Of a DNA stretch of 64,000 nucleotides, positions 1 to 7,701 are shown piece after piece. The stretch comes from Janibacter sp. HTCC2649 (GTDB taxonomy: Bacteria; Actinomycetota; Actinomycetes; Actinomycetales; Dermatophilaceae). The number at the start of each line of letters is the position of its first letter. The first letter of the stretch is position 1. The stretch lies in NCBI RefSeq assembly GCF_000152705.1, contig NZ_CH672413.1, positions 3,875,046-3,939,045 of the forward strand, written 5' to 3'. The notes beneath the pieces are model-generated. The model ran no database searches and had not been told where the DNA came from. It saw nothing but the letters and a program-made list of their open reading frames with translations. The position numbers were made by a program, and so were the translations under genes.

Positions 1-46
1 ACAAGTCGGGGTAGCAACTCCACCCTGCGGCCAGCGCTGTGTGTGC

Positions 47-448
47 TCAGGTCGGCAGGTGTGCGATGGCTTCGATCGAGACGAGGAGTCCGCGGGGCAG
101 CGCGACGTTCGCGGGCGCAGATCGGGCAGGTGCGGGTTCGGGCATGAACCGGGAGTACACCTCGTTGAGCTTCGCGAAGTCCTTCACGTCGGCATAGAAG
201 ATCGTGGTCTTCACGAGATCCACCAAGGACGCACCCGCGGCTTCGAGGATCGCCGAGATGTTGCGCAGCGCCTGCTCGGTCTGCGCCTCAATGCCGTCGG
301 CAACCTCACCGGTGTGTGGGTCGATACCGGGTGTACCCGACACGAAGACGAACCCGCCGGCGACGATCGCTTGGCTGTAGGGACCCAGTGCTGCGGGAGC
401 GTCGTCCGTTGCGACTGAAGCCCTCGACGAACTGCGCTGATCGCCCAT
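47..448 (-). CDS. RidA family reactive-intermediate deaminase
   Basis: This 133-residue protein matches the YjgF/YER057c/UK114 (RidA) family. Members hydrolyse reactive enamine/imine intermediates released by PLP enzymes, as cytosolic trimers. Family signatures visible are GPYSQAI near the N-terminus, the FVSGTPGIDP turn, the QTEQALRNI helix and a PAPARSAP segment carrying the conserved arginine, ending in the usual hydrophobic strand (VSIEAIAHL). The frame opens further upstream, but I chose the ATG at 448 because it gives the normal family length and lies 7 bases after a TAGTCT hexamer, a leaderless start. It is monocistronic as far as can be seen and faces away from the cell-wall gene downstream. 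Substrate specificity cannot be read from sequence. Confidence 0.9.
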   Translation of the reverse strand: MGDQRSSSRASVATDDAPAALGPYSQAIVAGGFVFVSGTPGIDPHTGEVADGIEAQTEQALRNISAILEAAGASLVDLVKTTIFYADVKDFAKLNEVYSRFMPEPAPARSAPANVALPRGLLVSIEAIAHLPT

Positions 449-455
449 GACTTCG

Positions 456-461
456 AGACTA
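456..461 (-). promoter_or_regulatory. -10 hexamer TAGTCT of the RidA gene
   Basis: On the minus strand TAGTCT is followed by 7 bases and then the ATG at 448. This fits a leaderless sigma-A-type promoter, a spacing repeated at many genes in this window. No good -35 was recognised. Confidence 0.45.
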
Positions 462-534
462 GCGGGGGTGGGCGAGAGCCCACAGTGCATTGAGGATCTG
501 CCACCGGCCGTCAGCATGACCCAACGGAAAGGCT

Positions 535-597
535 GGGTATGCCGGGAGGTGAACTCCCGGCATACCCGGCCCTGTCGTTTCGGTCAGGGGACCGAAA
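535..597 (-). terminator. double hairpin at the 3' end of the peptidoglycan-active protein gene
   Basis: Two perfect stem-loops lie just past the stop at 600. The first is an 8-bp stem (578-585 with 590-597). The second is a 14-bp stem, GGGTATGCCGGGAG at 535-548 pairing with 554-567 around a 5-base loop, followed on the minus strand by a short pyrimidine run. The larger stem contains the over-represented octamer GTATGCCG in both arms. It probably terminates the minus-strand transcript. Confidence 0.7.
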
Positions 598-599
598 GG

Positions 600-1526
600 T
601 CACAGACCCTTGTAGCGCTCCCACCACGTGAACGGCATCCGGTAGGACGTCGGGGTGTTGTCGGCCGAGTGGCTCGCGAGCCCGTTCTTGCCGATGTAGT
701 AGTCGCAGACCTGGTCGCGGGCGACGTGGCCGCCGTCCTTCTGCCAGATGTCGGGGTCAGCGATCGCCACGGCGTGGATGTGATAGCTGAATCCCTGCGC
801 GGGGGTGCGCAGCCAGGCCGCGAAACCGACCGTGCGCAGCGCCTTGACCTGCTGCCAACGCTGGGTCTCGGACAGGCCCGCCACGGAGATGTCGACGACG
901 CCGCCACCATCGTGGGTGCCGGCCGAAGCGCCCACGCCACCGGGGTTGTAGCTGCCCTGGACGAGGCTGAAGTTCCAGCGGGGGAGCAGGTTGTCGGCCG
1001 CCTGGAGCATGTTCTTGGTGCGGGTGTTGACGCGCTTGCCGCCGTAGGAGTCGGTGGTGCTGCCGGCAGTGACCTTGTGCGCGACGGTGAAACGGTTGGC
1101 GCCGAGCTTGGTCAGGGACGTGGGGCCCGGCAGGCCGTTGGCGTCGATGCCGCTGTAGCCGAGCTTGCGCTGCCACGTCGTGTAGGAGCTCGTCGTGCCG
1201 TTGCCGTACCAGCCGTCGGCCGTGGTCGCGATGCCCTTGGCCTTGAGTGCGGACTGCACGCGGATCGTCGAGGTGTTGTCGGACAGGCCGGAGCGCTGGC
1301 CGCAGCGCGGCTCGACCTGGGCGGCCGCGAGGACGCGGGCCATGTCGACGGTCGGCAGGGCCGTGGCCGCAGTGGCCGCCGTGGTGACGGTGTTGTTCGT
1401 GCTGGCCGTGGGCGTCGCGGCGGTCGACGGTGCGGCTGCTGCCACACCGAGCGCAAGGGCGCTCGCGGCGGCGACGGCGAGTGGTGCCGCGACGGCGTGC
1501 CTGCGGCTGATCTTCCGGTGCTTCAT
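600..1526 (-). CDS. secreted peptidoglycan-binding protein with M15-like peptidase domain
   Basis: This 308-residue exported protein starts with a basic stretch and hydrophobic signal peptide (about residues 1-40, AAAAPSTAATP before cleavage) and an Ala/Thr-rich linker. A peptidoglycan-binding-like repeat follows at about 80-140 (VQSALKAKGI, TADGWYGNGT, WQRKLGYSG). The C-terminal half resembles the D-Ala-D-Ala carboxypeptidase/M15 fold: THDGGGVVDI and YHIHAVAI supply the His, Asp and His expected for zinc binding. The start at 1526 has a GGAGGGG ribosome site 6 bases upstream. The open frame extends to 2612, but that part overlaps mtrA and is spurious. It is divergent from mtrA and may belong to the MtrA cell-wall regulon, since MtrA controls peptidoglycan hydrolases in relatives; that is inference. 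Confidence 0.8.
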   Translation of the reverse strand: MKHRKISRRHAVAAPLAVAAASALALGVAAAAPSTAATPTASTNNTVTTAATAATALPTVDMARVLAAAQVEPRCGQRSGLSDNTSTIRVQSALKAKGIATTADGWYGNGTTSSYTTWQRKLGYSGIDANGLPGPTSLTKLGANRFTVAHKVTAGSTTDSYGGKRVNTRTKNMLQAADNLLPRWNFSLVQGSYNPGGVGASAGTHDGGGVVDISVAGLSETQRWQQVKALRTVGFAAWLRTPAQGFSYHIHAVAIADPDIWQKDGGHVARDQVCDYYIGKNGLASHSADNTPTSYRMPFTWWERYKGL

Positions 1527-1627
1527 GGTTTTCCCCTCCATGGTCTGGGCCTGCCCGATGTCTCGAGCCTCACGCCGAGTGGCGTGCCCGGGGCCGAACG
1601 TAGGTCCGCACTGCGGTCCTTGCCCAT

Positions 1628-1685
1628 GGGGAGAGCTCCCCGTGGAGGCCCGGTCAGCACGAGGGGAGGACTCCCCGTGCAGGCC
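1628..1685. promoter_or_regulatory. twin operator-like dyads between mtrA and the cell-wall gene
   Basis: Two copies of GGGGAG-NN-CTCCCC occur at 1628-1641 and 1663-1676. Each is followed by GTG(G/C)AGGCC, giving a 23-base unit repeated with a 35-base period in the 249-base divergent intergenic region. The regular spacing suggests paired binding sites for a dimeric regulator. The identity of the regulator is unknown, and I see no classical MtrA box. Confidence 0.5.
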
Positions 1686-1775
1686 AAGGTGAACGGCCCA
1701 TGCACCTCGCTGTGGGATCATGAGGAATCGGCGCGGGGACAGCGCCGCATCACTTGTGCCACTTAAGGAGTGACC

Positions 1776-2453
1776 GTGAAGGGTCGCGTGCTCGTCGTCG
1801 ACGACGATCTCGCTCTCGCGGAGATGCTGGGCATCGTGCTGCGCAACGAGGGCCTCGAAGTTGACCACGTCGCCGACGGCTCCGGAGCGCTCGCGGCCTT
1901 CCGCGAGACGCGCCCCGATGTCGTCCTCCTCGACGTCATGCTCCCGGGCATTGACGGACTCGAGGTGTGCCGTCGCATCCGCGCTGAGTCCGGCGTCCCG
2001 ATCGTGATGCTCACCGCCCGCACCGACACGATCGATGTCGTCGTGGGCCTGGAGTCCGGCGCCGATGACTACGTCGTCAAGCCGTTCAAGCCCCAGGAGC
2101 TCATCGCCCGCGTCCGCGCCCGACTGCGTCGCGGTGACGACGTCGAGCCCGAACGCCTCACCATCGGCGATCTCGTCATCGACGTCGCCGGTCACTCGGT
2201 CAAGCGCGAGGGCGAGTCCCTCAGCCTGACGCCGCTCGAGTTCGACCTCCTGGTGGCGCTGGCGCGCAAGCCGTGGCAGGTCTTCACCCGCGAGGTGTTG
2301 CTCGAGCAGGTGTGGGGCTACCGCCACGCCGGCGACACGCGCCTCGTCAACGTGCACGTCCAGCGCTTGCGCTCCAAGATCGAGAAGGACCCGGAGCGGC
2401 CCGAGATCGTCGTCACGGTGCGTGGCGTGGGCTACCGGGCGGGGCCGGCCTGA
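1776..2453 (+). CDS. mtrA: response regulator MtrA
   Basis: OmpR-family response regulator of 225 residues, the DNA-binding partner of MtrB, controlling cell-wall metabolism and division genes in Actinobacteria. The receiver domain (about 1-115) has the acidic pair at VVDDD, phospho-acceptor D53 in LLDVMLPG, T80 and K102. The winged helix (about 130-225) contains LTPLEFDLL, VNVHVQRLRSKIE and the final VRGVGYR. An in-frame GTG at 1770 exists, but AAGGAG at 1765-1770 is correctly spaced (5 bases) for GTG 1776, which gives the family N-terminus KGRVLVVDDD. mtrB starts two bases after the stop, so the pair is an operon, followed by lpqB. Confidence 0.97.
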   Translation: MKGRVLVVDDDLALAEMLGIVLRNEGLEVDHVADGSGALAAFRETRPDVVLLDVMLPGIDGLEVCRRIRAESGVPIVMLTARTDTIDVVVGLESGADDYVVKPFKPQELIARVRARLRRGDDVEPERLTIGDLVIDVAGHSVKREGESLSLTPLEFDLLVALARKPWQVFTREVLLEQVWGYRHAGDTRLVNVHVQRLRSKIEKDPERPEIVVTVRGVGYRAGPA

Positions 2454-2455
2454 CC

Positions 2456-4150
2456 ATGGCGGCAACGCCGACCAGGACGTCGGCCGCGTCATCGGCAGCG
2501 ACGTCTTCCGGCTCGTCCCCCACGTTGGCGCGGCAGGTCCAGCACCTGAGCAGGCGGGCCATGAGCCTCTTGCGCCAGGTGGGTCGGATCGTGGTCGCCG
2601 CGACCAGGGCACTCAGGCGAACCTGGCGGCGTTCACTGCAGTTCCGGGTCGTCACCACCACGGTGATCCTCGGCCTCGTCGTCGTGTCGTTGCTCGGCTC
2701 CTACCTGTACAACGAGATCGCGACCGGCCTGGAGAACGACAAGATCCAGACGAGCGAGTACGAAGCCCGTGGTCTCACTGCCACTGCCCAGGAGCAGTGG
2801 GAGAACACGACGGTGACGACGGCGCAGGAGCTCAACCAGGTGGCCCAGGACATCATGGGCTCGAAGCTGACGCCCCCGGGTCCCGAACCGTCGCGCTACG
2901 TCGTCATGCTGCGCGGGGTCAAGAACACCTCACCCACCCAGCTCAACGCGCTCGAGTCCAACAAGGTCGGCCTCTCCTCGGTCACCCAGGACATCCGCCA
3001 GAAGGTGGCCGCCGACCCGACCCACCAGCAGAAGATGGTCAGCGACGTCATCATCGACGGGAAGCAGGTGCCCGCGGTCTTCATCGGGACCGGAGTCGAT
3101 GTGCCGATCGCTGGCCGTTACGACCTCTACTACATCTATCCGATGACGCAGGAACTCGGGACGATGAGCCTGATCTCCACGGCCTTCGGCATCGCCGGGC
3201 TGATCCTCACCTTCCTCGTCGGCGTCGTCGCGTGGGTCGTCACCAAGCAGGTCGTCTCGCCCGTGCGTCGTGCCGCCGAAGTCGCCGAACGTCTCGCCTC
3301 GGGCAAGCTCAACGAACGCATGGCGTCGCGCGGCGAGGACGACCTCGCCCTGCTCGGCACGTCGTTCAACGCGATGGCTGACAGCCTGCAGGCGCAGATC
3401 CGCCAGCTCGAGGGCCTGAGCCGGGTGCAGCAGCGCTTCGTCTCCGACGTCTCGCACGAACTGCGGACCCCGTTGACGACGATTCGCATGGCCGGTGACC
3501 TCCTCTACGACTCGCGCACCGACTTCGACCCCATCGTCGGGCGCTCCGCCGAGCTGCTCCAGGGTGAGCTCGACCGCTTCGAGCTGCTGCTGTCCGACCT
3601 CCTCGAGATCAGCCGGTTCGACGCCGGCGCGGCGGCCCTCGACCTTGCCCCGGTCGACCTGCGCGGCACGGTCGCGGGAGTCGTCGCCGCGACCCAGCCC
3701 CTCGCGGACCGGCGTGGCTCGACCATCGAGATCGTCGCGTCGGGGCCGATCCAGGCCGAGGTCGACGAGCGGCGGGTCGAACGCATCCTGCGCAACCTCG
3801 TCGTCAACGCCATCGAACACGGCGACGGCAAGCCCATCACCGTGCACCTGCGCGAGGGGGACGGCGCTGTCGCGGTCGTGGTGGAGGACCACGGGGTCGG
3901 GCTGCGTCAGGGCGAGGCATCCATGGTCTTCACCCGGTTCTGGCGGGCCGATCCCGCGCGTGCCCGCACCACGGGAGGCACGGGTCTCGGACTCGCCATC
4001 GCCCTCGAGGACGCTCGTCTGCACAGCGGCTGGCTCCAGGCATGGGGTGAGCCGGGCGTCGGGGCCCGCTTCAGGCTCACCCTCCCGCAGAGGTCCGGTG
4101 AGTCCCTGACCTCGTCGCCGCTGGCGTTGTCACCCGGGGAGCGGACGTGA
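2456..4150 (+). CDS. mtrB: sensor histidine kinase MtrB
   Basis: Membrane histidine kinase of 564 residues, close to the usual length of about 567, cognate to MtrA. TM1 lies at about residues 65-85, an extracytoplasmic sensor of about 150 residues follows, and TM2 is at about 236-262. Then come HAMP (VVSPVRRAAEVAERLASG), HisKA with phospho-accepting H334 in SDVSHELRTPLTT, and HATPase_c with NLVVNAIEHG (N box), DHGVGL and GGTGLGLAIA (G boxes). The ATG at 2456 lies two bases after the mtrA stop. The 3' end overlaps the lpqB GTG by 4 bases, indicating translational coupling. In this family LpqB binds the MtrB sensor domain. Confidence 0.97.
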   Translation: MAATPTRTSAASSAATSSGSSPTLARQVQHLSRRAMSLLRQVGRIVVAATRALRRTWRRSLQFRVVTTTVILGLVVVSLLGSYLYNEIATGLENDKIQTSEYEARGLTATAQEQWENTTVTTAQELNQVAQDIMGSKLTPPGPEPSRYVVMLRGVKNTSPTQLNALESNKVGLSSVTQDIRQKVAADPTHQQKMVSDVIIDGKQVPAVFIGTGVDVPIAGRYDLYYIYPMTQELGTMSLISTAFGIAGLILTFLVGVVAWVVTKQVVSPVRRAAEVAERLASGKLNERMASRGEDDLALLGTSFNAMADSLQAQIRQLEGLSRVQQRFVSDVSHELRTPLTTIRMAGDLLYDSRTDFDPIVGRSAELLQGELDRFELLLSDLLEISRFDAGAAALDLAPVDLRGTVAGVVAATQPLADRRGSTIEIVASGPIQAEVDERRVERILRNLVVNAIEHGDGKPITVHLREGDGAVAVVVEDHGVGLRQGEASMVFTRFWRADPARARTTGGTGLGLAIALEDARLHSGWLQAWGEPGVGARFRLTLPQRSGESLTSSPLALSPGERT

Positions 4151-5955
4151 GTTCCGTTGCGCGACAGGCAGAGCCAGACCGTCGCTCGCGCTCTCGCACA
4201 CGCACCGCCCTCGCGATCCTGCTCACGATGGTGAGCATGCTGCTGGTGGGCTGCAGCAGCGTGGGCCGGGCCAGGGAGGCAGAGCCCGGCCTCGAGGTGC
4301 GGGGCGGCGATCCAGAGCCCGTGCGAGCGATCTATCCCCGCCCCGTCGCCGGTGCGACCCAGCAGCAGATCGTGGCCGGCTTCGTCCGGGCCGGTGCCGC
4401 GAGCGATGGCAACTACGAGACCGCTCGCAGCTTCCTCACCCCCGAAGCCGCGAAGTCGTGGGTCGCCGAGGGTGAGATCGTCCTCTACTCCACGACCACG
4501 CCCCTCGTCGTCACGCCGCAGGCGCCCAACGCCGCCGTGCTCAAGGGCGGCATCGAGGGAACCATCGGCACGGACGGTCGCTACATCAACGCGGCGCCGA
4601 CCGCGAGCCGCCAGGTCACCTTCGAGTTCGCCCGCATCAACAACGAGTGGCGCATCAGCAACCTCCCCAAGGAGTTCGGTCGCTGGATCACCACGTCCGA
4701 CCTCGGCCGCCTCCTCAAGCCCTACACGCTCCACTACGTGGCCACCGACCGTCGCTCCCTGGTCCCCGACCGACGGTGGTTCCCGCGCGACCACCTGGCC
4801 ACCCGACTGGCACGCGCCCAGCTCGCCGACCCACCGGCATACCTGCGTGGTGCCGTGCGCAACGACATCCCGCGCGGTTCGCGCCTCACGGCCGACTCGG
4901 TCTCCGTCATCGACGGGATCGCGCGCGTCGAGATCACGGGGAGCGTCCCCACGGCCAAGGTGCAGCGAGAGAACGTCTGGGCCGAACTCGTGTCCACCCT
5001 TCTCCAGGATCCCTCCGTCCAGGGCGTCACCATCCGCGTCCAGGACGTCACGCTCGAGCTTCCCGACGTCGACCTCCCGGTGCGCACGATCGAGCAGGTG
5101 GGCTTCCCGGTGACGCCCGCGCAGGTCCCCGGCAAGCCCGTCGTGCGTCGTGGCGCCTCCCTCTACTTCCTGCCGAGCACGAGTGACGTCGACAAGGACC
5201 CCACCAAGTCCGGGCACCCCGACATCCAGCCCACCTTCCACTCCCTCGCCCTGTCGGCCGACGGCTCGGAGCTGGCGGCGGTGGACCCCGACGGTCAGGG
5301 GATCTCGCGCTTCCGCGGCAAGACGCAGTACGAGATGCCGTTCTTCGGCACCGCCGTCGGCCACCCGACCTACGACACCCGCGGCTACATCTGGGTCGGC
5401 GGCACCGGCATCGATGACGAGTCCAACCTCAGGTTGTGGACCTTCAGCACCGCAGGCGACCCGGCCATCCAGCGCCAGCCGACGGCCAAGCCGGTCGGCG
5501 CCGACTGGCTCGCCAAGCGTCGGGTCATCGAGGTCAAGCCCTCGCCACAGGGGGACCGGGTCGCGGTGCTGCACAGCGCCGAGAACGGGACCGATGCCCG
5601 GATCGACCTCGCCGGCGTCATCCGCACCTCCGCCGGGGAGCCGCAGGGACTGTCCGCCCCCTTGCGCCTCGGGTCCAACCTGACCGAGCCCGCTGGCCTC
5701 GTGTGGCTCTCCGACGTCACGATCGCCACGCTCGCTCGCCGGGCCGGTGGCACGGAGCAGCGGCGCCCCTACGTCATCTCCGTCGACGGTGAGGAGCAGA
5801 CGCTCACCGAGGTGCCCAAGGGTGCTGCCATCACCTCCGCCGGGGGCGAACGCGACATCCTCGTGACCACCACACCCGGCACCGTCCTCAGCCGGGCCGG
5901 ACAGCAGTGGCTCTCGCTCGGCCGCGGCACCGACGTTGCCATCGCCGCCCGCTGA
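4147..5955 (+). CDS. lpqB: lipoprotein LpqB, MtrAB accessory protein
   Basis: 602-residue lipoprotein with an N-terminal basic segment, a hydrophobic core and lipobox LLVGC, predicted to be lipidated on C36. The middle (about 190-300) is the GerMN domain (LVSTLLQDP, VRIQDV-type strands). The C-terminal half is the beta-propeller-like LpqB domain (LALSADGSELAAV, VKPSPQGDRVAVL). In mycobacteria LpqB binds MtrB outside the membrane and tunes MtrA phosphorylation and multidrug tolerance. Its GTG start overlaps the mtrB stop. It ends the mtrA-mtrB-lpqB operon. Confidence 0.96.
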   Translation: MSSVARQAEPDRRSRSRTRTALAILLTMVSMLLVGCSSVGRAREAEPGLEVRGGDPEPVRAIYPRPVAGATQQQIVAGFVRAGAASDGNYETARSFLTPEAAKSWVAEGEIVLYSTTTPLVVTPQAPNAAVLKGGIEGTIGTDGRYINAAPTASRQVTFEFARINNEWRISNLPKEFGRWITTSDLGRLLKPYTLHYVATDRRSLVPDRRWFPRDHLATRLARAQLADPPAYLRGAVRNDIPRGSRLTADSVSVIDGIARVEITGSVPTAKVQRENVWAELVSTLLQDPSVQGVTIRVQDVTLELPDVDLPVRTIEQVGFPVTPAQVPGKPVVRRGASLYFLPSTSDVDKDPTKSGHPDIQPTFHSLALSADGSELAAVDPDGQGISRFRGKTQYEMPFFGTAVGHPTYDTRGYIWVGGTGIDDESNLRLWTFSTAGDPAIQRQPTAKPVGADWLAKRRVIEVKPSPQGDRVAVLHSAENGTDARIDLAGVIRTSAGEPQGLSAPLRLGSNLTEPAGLVWLSDVTIATLARRAGGTEQRRPYVISVDGEEQTLTEVPKGAAITSAGGERDILVTTTPGTVLSRAGQQWLSLGRGTDVAIAAR

Positions 5956-5957
5956 CC

Positions 5958-5994
5958 CGTCCACAGCCGTGACGTCTCGGCGGCGTTGTCCACA
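5958..5994 (+). promoter_or_regulatory. DnaA-box-like words in the lpqB-comF gap
   Basis: The 91-base gap holds an exact TTGTCCACA at 5986-5994 and a shorter GTCCACAG just upstream (about 5959-5966), both on the plus strand. TTGTCCACA is the preferred DnaA box in high-GC actinobacteria. Whether DnaA binds here is inference. Confidence 0.35.
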
Positions 5995-6046
5995 GATCCG
6001 CGCGTGACGCTGGCGCCGGCTCGTGGGTGCGCGACAGGGTCGAGGG

Positions 6047-6766
6047 ATGCTCTCGGATCTCGTCGACCTCGTCCTCCCGGCGTCGTGCGCGCTCTGCCAC
6101 CGACCCGCCGGCCCGTTGTGCCCGGACTGCCGACGTGCCGTCGACGACTGCCTCCATCCCTCGCCTCGCCTTGCGCTTCCCTCACCCCTCCCACCGGGTA
6201 TGCCGTCGTGCTGGGTTTCCGGGGAAGCGAGCGGAGCGCTGCGCGCGGTCGTCACGGCATACAAGGATGAAAACCGACGGGACCTGCGCCAAACGCTCGG
6301 CGCCTGGCTGGCTCCCGCAATGCGAGCAGCACTGGGAGACAGCGCCCCTGCGCTTCGGGCGATGCGGGGCCGGGGGCTGGTCGTCGTTCCGGTTCCGGGC
6401 TCTCCACGCGCGCGCCGACGACGCGGTGACGTGCCGCTCATGCCCCTCGTGACGTCGGCCGTGGTCGGGCTCGGCGGTTGCGTCGTCGTGGCCGACGTGC
6501 TGTCCGCGACGCGGGTGACCCGCGACCAGTCCACTCTCGACGCGGGGGAGAGGGCGAGCAATCTGGCCGGCGCGATGGCGGTGCGGGCACGTCATCGGCC
6601 GAGCCTCGAAGGCGCGGTCTGCGTCGTCGTCGACGACCTCGTGACGACGGGAGCGACCCTCGCGGAGGCGGCGCGTGCGCTGCGTGAGGCGGGTGCCGGT
6701 GAGGTGCTCAGCGCCGCGATCGGGGCGACGCGCAAGCGCGCCGGGCCTGTCAGGACATTCCCATGA
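6047..6766 (+). CDS. comF: ComF family amidophosphoribosyltransferase-like protein
   Basis: 239-residue ComF homolog. The N-terminus has a four-cysteine zinc motif (C14, C17, C25, C28 in CALC and CPDC). The C-terminal PRTase domain contains the PRPP loop VVVDDLVTTGAT and the preceding VTRDQSTLDAGER segment. ComF proteins are needed for natural transformation, acting with ComFA/PriA on incoming single-stranded DNA, but are also conserved in non-competent bacteria. A GTG at 6023 is possible. I prefer ATG 6047 because it lies 6 bases after CAGGGT, matching the leaderless spacing seen elsewhere. The position between lpqB and hpf is the M. tuberculosis Rv3242c order. Confidence 0.88.
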   Translation: MLSDLVDLVLPASCALCHRPAGPLCPDCRRAVDDCLHPSPRLALPSPLPPGMPSCWVSGEASGALRAVVTAYKDENRRDLRQTLGAWLAPAMRAALGDSAPALRAMRGRGLVVVPVPGSPRARRRRGDVPLMPLVTSAVVGLGGCVVVADVLSATRVTRDQSTLDAGERASNLAGAMAVRARHRPSLEGAVCVVVDDLVTTGATLAEAARALREAGAGEVLSAAIGATRKRAGPVRTFP

Positions 6767-6774
6767 GCCTGCCC

Positions 6775-6803
6775 TTGAAAGGGGGTGCGGACAGGTCTAA
6801 CGT
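6775..6803 (+). promoter_or_regulatory. hpf promoter (TTGAAA-N17-TAACGT)
   Basis: A near-consensus pair, -35 TTGAAA at 6775-6780 and -10 TAACGT at 6798-6803 with a 17-base spacer, predicts transcription from about 6810. This leaves a leader of about 93 bases that contains a small hairpin (6821-6833) and a duplicated CGACAGGCA word. hpf is typically stress and stationary-phase induced, so leader control is plausible. Confidence 0.6.
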
Positions 6804-6902
6804 CGGTGCATGAGACGCATCCTCCCTGGGAGGTGGTGCCGCCGCCTTTAGCCCCCGACAGGCAAAACGACAGGCACGCCCACCCGACATTTTGGAGGAC
6901 AA

Positions 6903-7601
6903 GTGGACATCGTCGTCACCGGACGCCACACAACCGTCTCGGACCGATTCAGGGAGCACATCGCGGAGAAGTTGGACAAGGTCCAGCAGCTCGCCCCGCG
7001 CACGCGCCGGATCGAAGTCGTCATCAGCCACGAGGCGAACCGCCGCCAGGCCAAGGCGTGTGACCGCGTGGAGATCACGTGCCACATCAAGGGCCCGGTC
7101 GTGCGCGCCGAGGCCTGCCAGGAGGACAAGTACGCCGCCCTCGACGTCGCCCTCGAGAAACTCCTCGAGCGCCTGCGTCGCAAGCACGACCGCACCGTGC
7201 GCCGTGGACGCCACGCCTCCGAGTCGGTTGCCAGCGCGACCGCCTTCGTCCCCGCCGAGACGGGTCCCGACGAAGCAGCAGAGTCCGATGACGTCGGCCC
7301 CTTCGGCGACTCGCCGATCGAGGTCCGCGAGAAGGTGCACATGTCGGCGCCGATGAGCCTCGAACAGGCACTGCGCGAGATGGAGCTCGTGGGCCACGAC
7401 TTCTATCTCTTCCACGACACCGAGACCGACAAGGCGAGCGTCGTCTACCGCCGTCGCGGTTGGTCCTACGGAGTCCTCCACCTCGACCTCAACGGGCAGC
7501 TGCCCGACTCCGCGGCCGAGCCCGACGAGGGCTATGACGAGCTCGAGGACCCGGGTCCTCCGGTCCAGGGAACTGTCGCCGAGCGCGCTGAGGCGTCCTG
7601 A
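6903..7601 (+). CDS. hpf: long-form ribosome hibernation promoting factor
   Basis: 232-residue long HPF/YfiA protein. The N-terminal S30AE domain (about 1-100) begins DIVVTGRHTTVSDRFREH and binds the decoding region of the 30S subunit. A charged linker (about 105-160) connects to the C-terminal dimerisation domain (VREKVHMSAPMSLEQALR, VYRRRGWSYGVLHL), which lets long HPF dimerise 70S ribosomes into 100S particles. GTG at 6903 has a good GGAGG site. It lies between comF and a response regulator, with secA further on, as in mycobacteria. Confidence 0.95.
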   Translation: MDIVVTGRHTTVSDRFREHIAEKLDKVQQLAPRTRRIEVVISHEANRRQAKACDRVEITCHIKGPVVRAEACQEDKYAALDVALEKLLERLRRKHDRTVRRGRHASESVASATAFVPAETGPDEAAESDDVGPFGDSPIEVREKVHMSAPMSLEQALREMELVGHDFYLFHDTETDKASVVYRRRGWSYGVLHLDLNGQLPDSAAEPDEGYDELEDPGPPVQGTVAERAEAS

Positions 7602-7660
7602 CCCATCCGTCGGGGTGACCTCTGTCTCGCTCCGCGCGAGATAGCCCAAAGGCACTACGT

Positions 7661-7701
7661 GGACGGACTCACCGTGTCACTATGACCGAGTGAGTCCGTC
7701 C
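7661..7701 (+). promoter_or_regulatory. perfect 12-bp inverted repeat centred on the -10 of the NarL-type regulator gene
   Basis: GGACGGACTCAC (7661-7672) and GTGAGTCCGTCC (7690-7701) form a perfect inverted repeat with a 17-base spacer. The spacer contains CACTAT at 7678-7683, 6 bases before the GTG at 7690, so the dyad centre coincides with a likely -10. The right arm is the first codons of the gene. This looks like an operator, possibly for autoregulation. Confidence 0.6.

Noticed and set aside
600-2612. 670-residue version of the cell-wall protein
   Set aside because: The upstream half overlaps mtrA on the other strand. The signal peptide and ribosome site put the start at 1526.
3907-6561. 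884-residue open frame antisense to lpqB and comF
   Set aside because: It is a shadow of high-GC codon structure. It is Arg/Gly/Asp-rich, without domains, and opposite to well-conserved genes.
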